Shown one piece after another: positions 1 through 8,785 of a DNA stretch of 15,172 bases. Both the position numbers and the translations under genes were made by a program. Each line of letters starts with the position of its first letter. Position 1 is the stretch's first letter. The notes beneath the pieces are model-generated. The model did no database searches. It worked only from the letters and a program-made list of their open reading frames with translations, and had not been told where the DNA came from. This stretch comes from Grammothele lineata (taxonomy: Eukaryota; Basidiomycota; Agaricomycetes; Polyporales; Polyporaceae): assembly GCA_002150815.3 (NCBI GenBank), contig NDFF03000283.1, positions 1 to 15,172 of the forward strand, read 5' to 3'.

Positions 1-294
1 CCAGTAGACGAGAACGTACCCGATGACCACTTCACTCGGAACGGCCTTACGACCCTCACATCCTTCCTCCTCCTCGCCGTGCCCACCGTCGTCGCCACGT
101 CCGCCCCCGCCATCGCGTCCATCACGTCCAGTCACGCTCCAGGCACGTCCATACAGCATCCCCGAGGCGGCTGGGACAGCAACTGCGAAGGACTGGGGTC
201 CAAGCATGACTGCCGTCTAGGCCGACTCGGATCGCTGCAGAGCGACCCAGATCTAGAGGACGTTCCCACCCGCGGAACCCATCGCTCCTGTTGA
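1..294 (+). CDS. 3' end of an unrecognised gene with one hydrophobic segment (partial)
   Basis: The frame starting at base 1 is open for 97 codons and ends at TGA 292-294, so this is read as the last exon, or part of it, of a gene whose start lies left of the window. The piece begins PVDENVPDDHFTRNG and then has a hydrophobic stretch (about residues 20-45, containing TSFLLLAVPTVVAT) that could be a membrane helix. A polar, Gly/Arg/Asp-rich tail follows. No family was recognised. Two other frames are also open here because the DNA is C-rich. I prefer this frame for its mix of an acidic lead and a clean hydrophobic block. The start and splice sites are not visible. Confidence 0.4.
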   Translation, partial: PVDENVPDDHFTRNGLTTLTSFLLLAVPTVVATSAPAIASITSSHAPGTSIQHPRGGWDSNCEGLGSKHDCRLGRLGSLQSDPDLEDVPTRGTHRSC

Positions 295-791
295 GAATGG
301 AAACCGTCAAGCACCGTACACCTTTCACAGCACGCACGGAGAGTAGCGGTGGTTCACATACACTGGAAACGAGATACGGCAGGACGAGGTGGGATGCCGG
401 TGCCCGCCCTTGACTTTGTAGATGTAGGGCAATACAGAGCTCCCGCGCACTTGAAGCACTATGCCATGTACGTGACAGGGGGCGTAGAACTGAATGCGCC
501 GGACTACATTGCGGCCGGTGGTCCCTCCTAGGGAAGCTGGCAGTTGGCAAGTTGGTTCGGACGAGAGCGCATGAGACTAGAACAAGATTCGTGTTGATTT
601 CCTGCGTACAGGGCGCGGCACGACAGCGAGCTCACGCGAGGAGGCGAATGTAAGGAAGAGGGTAAGCAGGGAACGCGCAAGGACAGTAGATCTGAGCGAA
701 GGGGCGCGGGTGTACGGGACCGGGAGCTGACCAACCACTGAGCGCTGCGCGCCCAGCTCGCACCACGATCATGATGCCAAAAATACTCCGT
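295..791. other. Intergenic stretch, no supported gene
   Basis: Only short open frames are present. One of them, 394-531 on the plus strand, has an ATG and 45 codons (starting MPVPALDFVDVGQ). It is not recognised and has no splice or promoter context, so it is not called as a gene. No repeat or RNA gene was seen. Confidence 0.3.
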
Positions 792-1209
792 TTACAGCTG
801 ATTCCAAAACTCGAGACCGTGTCAATTTCTCACCTGCAGGAGCCTCCCAGCGCCAGATGACCATAAAAAGTAGTGCGTCCCCACTCTCCTCCACGAAGGG
901 CCTTGCTCGTGCGTCAGCGCATGCGGCGCGCCGAAGCCTGCCGAGGTAGCCGTACTACGAGGTATGGACGAATAACATGCAAATTTCAGAATGTTGATGC
1001 GTGAACTGGCATACCGATCAAGTAGGGCCAGACCCCTGGGCCTTTCAACGACCAACGGTCTACCCGTTCACTCGTAAAGCTGATCGGAACGAGGACGTTG
1101 CCCAGTCACCGGGCGTGGGCGCCAGAAACGATGAGTCAGCGTCCATGAAAGGCAGGCGCCCCAACAGGTGAGAAATTGAAACGGTCTCGAGTTTTGGAAT
1201 CAGCTGTAA
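792..1209. repeat. Inverted-repeat element, 45-nt arms with one mismatch
   Basis: The arm at 792-836 (starting TTACAGCTGATTCCAAAACT) is the reverse complement of 1165-1209 over 45 nt. One base differs (position 822 is G where the other arm reads T). The arms enclose about 328 nt of unique sequence. Near-identical arms around a short non-coding core fit a MITE-like nonautonomous DNA transposon, or an inverted duplication of a small fragment. No clear target-site duplication is visible outside the arms, which weakens the transposon reading. The inner end of each arm reads outward as CAG|GTGAGA, a good splice-donor consensus. Each arm read inward-to-outward also has an open frame containing LQLIPKLETVSISHL, and the single mismatch is a silent GTG/GTT change in that frame. 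Confidence 0.7.
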
Positions 1210-2175
1210 TCCCACTACGCTCTTTTCACTGCGAAAGTTTTCTAGATCTGGGCACAACTAGTATGCAATAGATAGTCATTTGTAATTTTCTGAATTGAGC
1301 CAAAAATGAGGTTCCAGACATCCTCGACGTCTTGAGGCGTGCCTGGGCGTCTCCGAGCTTGCACTTCTGTCTCACTCGACAGTCGACTCACTGCGCTCAC
1401 AGTTCTTCTCTGTTTTCCACCCAAATATTACATGCAATGCGTTAGATGGTACACAATGGATATGTCAAAATGTCGAAGAAAACGTAGCACGGCGTGAGCA
1501 GGGCCCCTCGGCGCCAAAATCTTGCACTTCTGGTCAACCGTTAGTATATATTATAACGGGGAGGACTCACTGTCAGAGGGAGGAAGCGACTCTAGAAGGC
1601 GCCTGATCCGTTTACTCGCCCTCCGACTCATATATACAAGTACTGTCACACAGTATCCACCCTCGTCTGCTCGCTCTAACGAAGCAACGGCGGGATGCGC
1701 GCGCGCGTGACGCATCGACTCGGAGACTCTAGGTTGGGCTGGGACCGGCGAAGCCGGACACGGACACGGCGCAGGGCGAGCCGCCAGGTGGGCGGGCTCG
1801 CTTGCGCCAAGATTTATCTCCGGAAGTCGACGTGGTGAGTGTCTCATGGGCGAAGAGATTCGATAAAGGAGGTAATGTACTGAGAGATACATGATCATGA
1901 CTGTTAATCGTGCATGCTATGCATGGCGATGCGGAAGGCGCAAGCAAAAAGGGGGAGGTGGGTGGGACAAAGAAAGCGAGTGCGGAACGTACGGTGACGG
2001 CACACGAGGAGCGAGAAGCGATGTTGGAGAGGGCGAGAGAGACGCGCGCGTAGAAAACTGTGTGCTACGTAAGCGCTCTGCGCTCGGCTGGACGCTAGGG
2101 GCCCGCCTCGCCGGCTCCGCCCGCCCCTACACTAATACACATAAGTCTTCACCGCATATTAGGCACCTGCGAACC
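1210..2175. other. Noncoding stretch with TATA-like sites, no supported gene
   Basis: Several overlapping open frames occur on both strands (1551-1898 minus, 1891-2301 plus and others), but none shows family resemblance or convincing introns. AT-rich TATA-like motifs lie near 1541-1553 and 1629-1637. The part from 1690 to 2130 is strongly GC- and purine-biased with CG-alternating runs (GCGCGCGCG near 1699), which keeps frames open by composition alone. Confidence 0.35.
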
Positions 2176-2494
2176 CTACTTAAGCAGTACATACCCAGCC
2201 TCGGGACACCGGTTGCACCCGCCAACGCCCCAGTGACAGCGATTCAACATCAACAGACCCCTGGCTTCTGGACCGGCAGGAACCAGGAACCACGAGCTTG
2301 AACCTGGGAGAAAGTATGCAAAAAAAACTCAAGAGTCCGCCCCTATGATACTCCTGCATGGGGCGGCAACACTCACTCGGGCCGAGGGTCGAATTGATAA
2401 TGGGCACACCATCCACCAGAGCCCTAACGAGCCATCCCCGGCCATATCGGCCTCTGCCTTCACGTACCGCCCTGTAGTAGGTGCCCACAAACAT
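2176..2494 (-). CDS. Weak candidate: small two-exon protein of unknown function
   Basis: On the minus strand an ATG at 2494 opens 39 codons (MFVGTYYRAVREGRGRYGRG and onward to INSTLGP). It is followed by a consensus donor GTGAGT at 2371-2376. A matching acceptor with a long T-rich tract (CTTTCTCCCAG) ends at 2304, giving a 73-nt intron. The second exon, 2176-2303, continues in phase to a TAG at 2176-2178, for a total of about 81 residues. No domain is recognised. It lies just downstream of the reverse transcriptase remnant on the same strand and could be host sequence or chance. The splice pair is the only real support. Confidence 0.25.
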
Positions 2495-2538
2495 ACTTAG
2501 TTGGCCGGACGTTTGAGAAAGAAACTAAATAAGCCTTG

Positions 2539-2913
2539 CTATTCTACAGTAAGGCCCAGTCCTCTGCGGTTGAGATTTCCAGCATAAGCCGCCACGTCCT
2601 TGTAACACTCGTATGTGCTTAGCAGCCAGTCCGCCACGTGCGGCATGCTCGCCTCCTCTTGTAGGAGCTTCTCAAGGACAGCCCAGCGCCCGAGAGTTCT
2701 ATCTCAGTCTCTGTAGCGCGGCCCCAATCCCAGCACGGCGTCATACATGGTCCTCCTCGGCGCGTCCAGCCTCTCATCCGCGCACTCGAAGAGTACGTGG
2801 TGCTCGGTTTCGACTTTGCCCCACTTTCTACAGAACCTGCATATCCGGCACTCCCTGGGAATATGAGATGCTACAGCCATTATATGGAACCGTAACTGTG
2901 GACCAAGTCTGAC
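2539..2913 (-). pseudogene. Remnant of a non-LTR retrotransposon reverse transcriptase, C-terminal zinc-knuckle region
   Basis: Read on the minus strand from 2913, one frame runs 124 codons to TAG 2539-2541, interrupted only by TGA at 2704-2706. It contains SHIPRECRICRFCR, a run with KVETEH, then HHVLFEC. This C-x2-C-x2-C ... H-x4-C layout, preceded by a basic LR stretch, is the zinc-binding segment found at the C-terminus of LINE-type reverse transcriptases and related fungal RT proteins (zf-RVT-like). The part after the stop (WAVLEKLLQEEASMPHVADW and onward) still looks like the helical tail of such proteins. The catalytic RT domain with its DD motif is absent upstream; I see no continuation above 2913, where the frame closes. 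The piece is therefore a truncated, stop-containing fossil rather than a working gene. The family assignment rests on the motif, not on an alignment. Confidence 0.72.
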
Positions 2914-3295
2914 TCAGCGGCTTCACTGCTCCCAAAATCATTCCTTTTCATCTCGAACTCCGCGATCACATAGGCCACCGGGGAATGATTACCCCAAAGA
3001 CCTGCTCGGATAGCGTGTTAGTACACGACGCAGTGTCGGCGGTGATAAAACCTGTACAATCAATGCTACCGTGACAGTGGTGATGCTCATGCCACAGCCG
3101 GCGAGCACACCTGCTGAAAAACTGAAAGACCGGTCTCCCTTGAACAAAGTTAATGAAATGATCCGTGAAACGAGCGAAGGAATTAAGCTTACTCCAGTGT
3201 CAATGGTCGTCGGAGTCCTCTCGTACCAACGTAGCTTACGAGACTCGGCTGTATTTCTATGTTCAATGCTGAATGATTTACACAAGTTTCTTAGA
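2914..3295. other. Stretch between RT remnant and WD40 gene, one unassigned ORF
   Basis: A plus-strand ORF with ATG at 3083 runs to the stop ending at 3325 (about 80 codons, helical and charged, with EKLKDRSPLNKVNEMIRETS). It overlaps the last exon of the WD40 gene on the opposite strand by some 30 nt. It has no recognisable family and no intron signals. It may be chance or a small convergent gene. The rest would be the 3' untranslated region of the WD40 gene. Confidence 0.25.
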
Positions 3296-4698
3296 TTACT
3301 CACTCAAATCCGCGCCCGTCCATAAAAGCGCGTCCTGCTGGTTGTCCACCGACGGGAGTCCGACGGCGATCAAAGATCGCCTCTGTCTGGAATCCTTTTG
3401 GACCTTGGAATAACATGAGTGAACGAACGTGGCTGTATCACATAGCTAAAGAGCGGTCGTTAAATGCAGCGGATTCAGTCAATGCTTAGTATGCCTCGTC
3501 CGCTCCTGGTCATCTTTCAGACAGTAGTTCTACACGGCGACTTACGTCTATAGCGAAGATTCGCTGGTGGCCTATGCGGGGTTAGCGGACAGCTCGTGAA
3601 GCCTATACATACGATCTGAAGCCTCACTTGGGTGCACGAGTGTTTGCTCCTTATGGCCGGAAATACAATTCCAGATAGTTATCTCGCCGGTTGCGGCCCC
3701 GGAGAGAAAGTATTCGCCGTCTCCGATGAACTTCACGGGCATCGCACGCTTCTCTACCATATCGTACTTGAAGGTACGTATCACCGCGCCGCTATCCAAG
3801 CTGTAGAGATCGAAACCAGTTTGGATGTTGGAAGCGATGAGCAGATTTCCTCCGCTGCTTAGGCTGGCTCGCAAGCTGGCTCTCAAGAATGAGTTGGGCC
3901 CCCATGGAAATGACAGTGCTTACATATTCCCGTTTACTGAGATGGTTTTAAGGCATTCCAACGTTCGTCCACAGAAGAATCTCAAAAGAGTACCCCCAGT
4001 AAGTACAAACGCTGACGGCAATTACTGCAAGCATACTTGATCCCGTGGTTGAAATAGGTCGCAACTACCACCTTGGGACGTTTCGGTTGTTGCCAGTGTA
4101 TGCTCGTTAAGAGGACCTCTGCATCTTGACGATGATCTATCTGGGACTTTGAGAGGGATGCGCGAGTGCTCCACGAACCTGGTACGCAGCAAATGAGAAG
4201 GATCCGGTCGGTATTCAGCAATGGCTGAGGAAGCATACCATCCATTTTCCAATCCCAGACCCGGATCTCGCCCGATCCTCCTGAAGCCACCCGCACTCCT
4301 GAGACAACCACGCACTCTATCGGCACGGAGTGAATATGCAGCGCAAGTACTTCCATTGTCCGCTGATAAAATGATGATCAATCTACAAATGTGCATCGAT
4401 CACGTAGCTGACGTACATCCGAAAAGAAGGCCGACAGGATATACCCGTTAGCCATTCCTGCTAACAGCCTGTTTTCTTCACCGGGGATCCACGCAATGGC
4501 TGTCGCGTATGTGTTTCCGATATATTGGCACAGAAGTCTGAGGGTCGACACCTCCCATATACACAATCTCCCGTCTGTGCCCCCGGAAGCGATGTACGTC
4601 GCGCTGGGGCTGAACGCGATGACAGTGATAGGAGCGTCGTGACCCGTGCGTAGCTTGCCAAACTCGGAGAACGGTTGAAGCATGTTATGCAAGGTCAT
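3296..4698 (-). CDS. WD40-repeat protein, six exons
   Basis: Minus-strand exons: 4698-4417, 4362-4037, 3980-3924, 3863-3628, 3571-3546 and 3445-3296. Introns of 54, 56, 60, 56 and about 100 nt begin GTACGT, GTATGC, GTAAGC, GTGAGG and GTAAGT. All join in phase to give about 358 residues. The WD-type blades are visible as SATYIASGGTDGRLCIWEV (about residues 34-52), VASGGSGEIRVWDW, VVVATYFNHGIK, LLIASNIQTGFDLYSLDSG, FLSGAATGEITIWNCISG and a last strand LIAVGL..DALLWTG. The protein is a predicted beta-propeller, a scaffold for protein-protein contacts. This resembles the many lineage-expanded WD40 proteins of Agaricomycetes whose partners are unknown. ATG 4698 is the first in frame after an upstream stop; ATG 4683 is an alternative, and an additional upstream exon cannot be excluded. 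The fourth intron has a good branch site (CGCTAACC). The last junction (intron 3446-3545) is the least certain; without it the frame stops shortly after 3546. No frame break is needed. Confidence 0.8.
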
Positions 4699-4805
4699 AA
4701 GCAATGAAACAACCCAGCAGACAGTCAGAGAGACTGGAGCGGATGGTCACTCCGGCCGGACGAATCTCAGAAGGGCGGGCCGGCGATCCCGGTCCGGCTT
4801 GAAGC

Positions 4806-4811
4806 TTTATA
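4806..4811 (-). promoter_or_regulatory. Candidate TATA box for the WD40 gene
   Basis: On the minus strand TATAAA occurs about 108 nt upstream of the WD40 start codon, inside GCGCTTATAAAGC. A CT-rich tract (GCTCCAGTCTCTCTGACTGT) lies between it and the ATG, as is common in fungal promoters. Position and sequence fit, but there is no transcript evidence. Confidence 0.35.
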
Positions 4812-5286
4812 AGCGCGCTCTTAAGCAGTATTCAGTGACCGGCCCGGACTATGTGCTAGTAGTATGCCGCTCGTGTTAGCCATTATTGTACATGTGCGCT
4901 ATGCACACGAGAAACTATGTCGACTCACGAGGCGTGAGATCATTGCAGTTAGTTACGTATTTCTAATCAAGTTGTTAGACAGGTGTCCTCCGCGTGGAGC
5001 CTATAGACATCCGTGCGCATCCCTTCATACACGGTAGAATATGATCCGCGCCGCCGCGGGCATGATCACTGACGCCCGAAATCACTCAGATCTAGATGCA
5101 GGAAATGCGCACGCCGAGCTTGAGTTACTCACTTCGAAGGTCCTGACGACTTAGGGAGCGGGGGAGGACTTGCCTTCCGGTCTACGCTGGCTTCAACCTG
5201 TGAGGGCAGGTGTCACGTTCGGGCGGCAGCACGACGAGACTCTGCTCCGCAGGTGGCTCCCTACAGTCTCGGAGACCGGCCCGGGA
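4812..5286. other. Intergenic, nothing recognised
   Basis: Only short open frames are present. There are several small palindromes (for example AGATCTAGAT near 5090 and CAT-rich sites near 4885-4910) but no repeat, RNA gene or coding exon that I can support. It would include the upstream region of the WD40 gene. Confidence 0.35.
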
Positions 5287-5730
5287 TTAACCACGGTAGT
5301 AGATATGACTAGCTATATTTACAATGATTGGCACTCTAGCTACCACAGTTAGCGGCGCTTGGCGATGTGCAGTGACAGTCTCCGACTCGCCGTCACCACA
5401 TGCCTCACGGACTTTGCCTCCCAATGGCACCGTCGCGTCTCCATTTTCCGATTCGTCACTTGTATCTGGCACTCGGGCTCTCTCGTCTCGTTCGTCCTTC
5501 CTAGTCTCGATCGCCTCTCCTTCTCGTATCTTCGTGTACTCTGTTATTCCTTCCCTCAGGCTTATCTCGTGATCTCTGTTCATGTATATTATAATTATCC
5601 GCGTCTCGTCGCCTCGGAGGTTCTTCGGCGAACCAACTTGTATTTTGCTGTCCTTCCTCCAGCTCTCTCTCGTCGCCCGACTTCCCCCGCTTCTCGCGTG
5701 CGTCTGCACGTTCCGACTCCGACCCTTCAA
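5287..5730 (-). other. Strand-asymmetric stretch open on both strands, coding status undecided
   Basis: The minus strand is purine-rich and open for 147 codons. It encodes a highly charged sequence rich in E, R, K and D (for example TRKDERDERARVPDTSDESE). The plus strand is pyrimidine-rich and open over 5359-5811. The minus frame has no ATG near its upstream end; the first internal ATG is in IIIYMNRDHE. Nothing here matches a known family. The compositional skew alone can keep both frames open, so I do not call a gene. The stretch abuts the first TAGACC cluster. Confidence 0.25.
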
Positions 5731-5788
5731 GTACCGGCGCCGATCAGAAAAACATGTGCCAGTCTACCGGCGCCAACCTTAGAGTCAG

Positions 5789-5861
5789 TAGACCCTGTTA
5801 GACCTTTTTAGACCCCGATAGACCGCATAGACGCCAGGCCGGTTAGACCACTCTGTAGACC
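5789..5861 (+). repeat. TAGACC motif cluster with 10-nt spacing
   Basis: TAGACC begins at 5789, 5799, 5809 and 5819, exactly 10 nt apart. A variant TAGACG follows at 5828, and further TAGACC copies begin at 5844 and 5856. The bases between copies are not conserved, so this is a phased short motif rather than a simple microsatellite. GCCGATCAG lies just upstream (about 5741). The same word flanks the second, inverted cluster near 7010. Confidence 0.7.
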
Positions 5862-6494
5862 CTCGTCGGGTTCGGCGTCTATTTCGCGGCAGGAGCATAA
5901 CCTCGGGCCTTATTATGCGCGAGTTCAACAATTTCTGGACGGAATATGGCATTGACGAAGGTCTAAAACATATGGATAGGTATCTATGTAGAAGTACAGG
6001 GCAGATAATGGCAGGATATCCGTAGGACGCAGGTGCAATTGTGTGCTATGGGCGTTGAGGATGCTCGATTGTCCGTGCGAGACAGCAAGCCATGAACGAT
6101 GCGTACACGGCAGTACTTAAATGCGCGAAATGGCTGTGGAAATGCACAAATGCCATGTTTGAGGCGTCGACGCGGGGTGGGAGGGCGCAGAGCCGGGGAC
6201 GAGACGAGGAAAGTAGCACTTACCACTAGGAGGAGCAGGGCGTTTTCCCCATGCAACGGAGCTTCACCTCGGCCGTTCCGCGGTCCTTGCAGTAGCAATA
6301 TGGGTAAAAGGGTACAGTGGAACTCACCTCAGGTGTTCTAGACGATCGATTTCGCGTCCGCATCCCAATACACCCTTTTCAGCCTGCTCCCAAATCATCA
6401 CGCCCTTTGCGGGCCCCCCACTGTCTCTGAGGACGTTGATCATGTCTGACTGCGCTAAAAACACGCTGGGAGTGGGAAAAACAATCCGAATTGA
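5862..6494. other. Gap with a possible first exon at 6300-6332
   Basis: No complete gene is visible. An ATG at 6300 gives MGKRVQWNSPQ, then a neat 50-nt intron-like segment (GTGTTC at 6333 to CCCTTTTCAG ending at 6382). After it the frame stays open only about 15 codons (PAPKSSRPLRAPHCL). This could be the first exon of the broken coding stretch at 6495-6893, but I could not connect them in phase. Confidence 0.25.
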
Positions 6495-6893
6495 CGTTTG
6501 AAATCATCCAAAGGATGGAGAGAGGGGGAGCACGCTGAAAATTTCGCCAAGGGCTCATGCTACTGCGAGAGCCAAGGGCAGGGCGCATTAACGATGCTGT
6601 TCAAACGCGAATTCTTCAGCCACACAGATGAAACTTGATATGCACTTACTAGGCGATGCGAAATCATCGATACTACCATTCGCATCCCGCTACACGTCGT
6701 TGTACCACGCCTCGCTGAGCAATTCGCCTCAGATGCGACTTCTGAGCCTTGGATGCCGAGCCGGCTTGACACGTCATTCTTCCGTCTAGGGAGCGTTGAA
6801 GCACAATCTATGGAGTTAATGTTGTCCATATACAAGAATAACAAGAGTAGAGAAGCACGGGACGACGAGGGGGAGTGGTGGGTGCTCGATTAG
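6495..6893 (+). pseudogene. Unrecognised coding stretch with an internal stop
   Basis: One plus-strand frame from 6495 to TAG 6891-6893 is broken only by TGA at 6636-6638. Before the stop it reads like protein (LTMLFKREFFSHTDET). After it comes a convincing segment (RCEIIDTTIRIPLHVVVPRL, then EPWMPSRLDTSFFRLGSVEA) ending GEWWVLD. The break could be a nonsense mutation or could be hidden in an intron, but I find no good donor between 6590 and 6636 that keeps phase; TACTAG just before 6654 could serve as an acceptor. The family is unknown. An opposite-strand frame (6560-6844) is also open but reads less like protein. Confidence 0.4.
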
Positions 6894-6943
6894 AACGAGG
6901 CCGAGGGAGAGGACGCAAGCGCCTCACCCGACGCGGTGGCTGC

Positions 6944-7018
6944 GTCTACGAGGTCTACCGGCCCGGCGCGTTTAGACCCGTAGACCTGTAGACGCCTGCA
7001 CTTTTCCTGATCGGCGCG
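6944..7018 (-). repeat. Second TAGACC/GGTCTA cluster, inverted relative to the first
   Basis: The minus strand reads GCCGATCAGGAAAAGTGCAG, then GTCTAC, GGTCTAC, GGTCTAAA and, further on, GGTAGACCTCGTAGACG. On the plus strand TAGACC starts at 6973 and 6981, and TAGACG at 6989. The same GCCGATCAG word precedes the first cluster at about 5741 on the plus strand, so the two clusters face each other across about 1.1 kb. In the minus frame this segment lies inside a 70-codon open frame (6890-7102) containing EKCRRLQVYGSKRAGPVDLV, which vaguely recalls an SAP-type helix pair but is too weak to call. Confidence 0.5.
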
Positions 7019-7688
7019 CGCTCCCACACATTTCTTCTCATTCCTCTTCGTGGCGGATACTCGACCGTCGGGACTGGTGGTGCGGGCCCCTTTCAGATAC
7101 ACATTGGTTTACAAAATGATGCAAGATGCGAGTGAGGAAGTGGGCCTCAGGGATCATCTACGTGATGACAACCTATCTAGGAGCCGCACGAGGATGTTGC
7201 ATCGAGGCACAGGCCGATCGCGATCGGTTGAGGCGGGTGGCCATGAATTCAGGCTCCACGCGCGTCTACACGGAGCCTGCAGCCGATCCATGCCAGTACA
7301 GTGTCTGCCATACTCGCCAGATTCACCAGGACTGAGCTTGCCTCCAGTGCGATTCATAGCTTCGCGTAAAAGCACGAATGGATGCAACCGTGATTCTCGA
7401 TCGGGCTCGGAACCCCAATCGCGATCATGAGCACCCGTGGAAGGCAAGTGGCTCGAAATTGCCATGTAACGAGCTTCGTAGGAGGCTGGAAAAGCGGCTG
7501 ATGTAGTTCTAGAAACAGTGATCGGAATCAGCGGAGTTTCGTCGAAAGGCGATCGCGACTAGGCAACCTGTGGAACACGTGAATCTGGATACGAGTTGGA
7601 ACGTTGTGAGAACGTGTTTGTCGGACAGCTATTTGCATACGCACGACCAGCTGCAGAGCTGCACGACGCACGTACACCGTCTACCGAT
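7019..7688. other. Gap upstream of the membrane-protein gene
   Basis: No supported gene. The best ORF here is 7126-7335 (plus, ATG, 69 codons, beginning MRVRKWASGIIYVMTTYLG). It has a hydrophobic lead but no family and no neighbours in phase. GATCG-type palindromes (CGATCGCGATCG near 7213, CAATCGCGATCATG near 7418, GCGATCGCG near 7551) are frequent. The stretch should include the promoter of the gene at 7689, but no clear TATA box is visible. Confidence 0.3.
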
Positions 7689-8785
7689 ATGGCCCTGTAC
7701 TACCTCTCTTTAGAGGGCAAAGGTTATTACGGAGCTGGCAGGCTGCCTTCTATACTGTTATCCTCAGTCCTCGCACTGCTTCTCGCACTATCAGGCTGGA
7801 TCGCATGGACTTGCAGCCGCCGACACCGCTCGGGCACTGGGAAAATATCCAAAGAATATTTCGCTCTCGTTCGCGCCCCGGTTTACCCGCAGGACGTCAC
7901 TCGTTTGGAGTACCGTGTGTCGACGCCGCGCGACTTCAACGCCGCCGTGGAACCCATCGTCCTGCGAGCCTTCGACGGTCCTGCGAGCCAGGCAGAACAA
8001 TGGTAAGTAAAAGTCGCGTCTTTGAGGTTTCCGTACGCTGACCTCAGAGAATGTAATCCAGGGCAACTTCATCCACCCGCATCTCCTTTGTGCCCAAGCA
8101 GAACCCATCGCTAGTTCGAACTGGGTCAACGTCCCAATCAGCTAGTAGTAGACAAGTACTACGCTTCGCCTCGGAGCCACTACCCCAGTCAAATTGCGGA
8201 AGTGATACCATCTTACCGAATCCCGCTCATACCTCAGAATCAAATCGTGAGGCAAGCACACATCAGGCGACATTCACCGGCAGTAGTACAAATGCGGCAT
8301 CCTCTCCAGTGCGTATAGGAGTTTTGACTACAATCTTTATTCAGGTTCTAAGTGCGTCTCGCTAGGTCTCATACTCGCGTCAATGGCGACAGTTTCGAAA
8401 TGTGGTACAAGACGTTGACGATGACAATGAGTCCACGGACAAAGGAACGGCGTGGTTTGAAACCGCTCAAGCCGACATGGTGCAGCCACCGGATTTTGCA
8501 TTCTGCAAAGACGGCAGACCAGGCGACCTGTTCCGTATCCAGACACCGAAGGAAGACAATTTTTGGTTGTGGAAAGTATCGGACAGCGGAGCTCACACTT
8601 GGGTGAAGATATCTTTAGGGCATCGTAGGGACGATGACAGGAGGCTGGTACTGACGGACACTAACAAACTACCATCGTGGGTGTCGCATACAACGTATAT
8701 GAATAAATACAAGAATAAAAGTGAGCTTCCGGCATCATTGGCACGTCATGTTAAGTCTGGACTAACGCGTCTCATACCAGAGTGA
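7689..8785 (+). CDS. Single-pass membrane protein of unknown function, three exons
   Basis: Exons 7689-8002, 8062-8308 and 8366-8785 join in phase to give about 326 residues. Intron 1 (8003-8061, 59 nt) has GTAAGT, a branch-like CGCTGACC and ATCCAG. Intron 2 (8309-8365, 57 nt) has GTGCGT and CGCTAG. The protein starts MALYYLSLEGKGYYGAGRLP and then has one clear hydrophobic helix (about residues 21-38, ILLSSVLALLLALSGWIAW). CSRRHR follows on the presumed cytosolic side. The middle part is Ser/Thr/Asn-rich and looks disordered. The C-terminal 100 residues are ordered-looking, with DFAFCKDGRPGDLFRIQ and FWLWKVSDSGAHTWVKISLG. ATG 7689 is the first ATG in a frame that is open further upstream. I recognise no domain; it is likely a lineage-specific protein. 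GC-rich third positions and clean splice sites support it being expressed. Confidence 0.65.

Noticed and set aside
122..550. 142-codon minus ORF
   Set aside because: It lies opposite the partial gene at 1-294 and in C-rich DNA; no ATG-supported protein-like content or splice signals.
1891..2301. 136-codon plus ORF with ATG
   Set aside because: Low-complexity Gly/Arg/Ser composition driven by purine-rich DNA, no family, and it overlaps the weak spliced candidate on the other strand.
2613..2912. 99-codon plus ORF
   Set aside because: It is the shadow of the reverse transcriptase remnant, which has recognisable motifs on the minus strand.
6442..6501. P-loop-like GVGKT in a short ORF beginning MSDCAKNTLGVGKT
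   Set aside because: Only 19 codons long with no surrounding nucleotide-binding fold; a chance match.
7154..7465. 103-codon minus ORF
   Set aside because: No family, no splice context; composition-driven open frame in a gene-poor gap.
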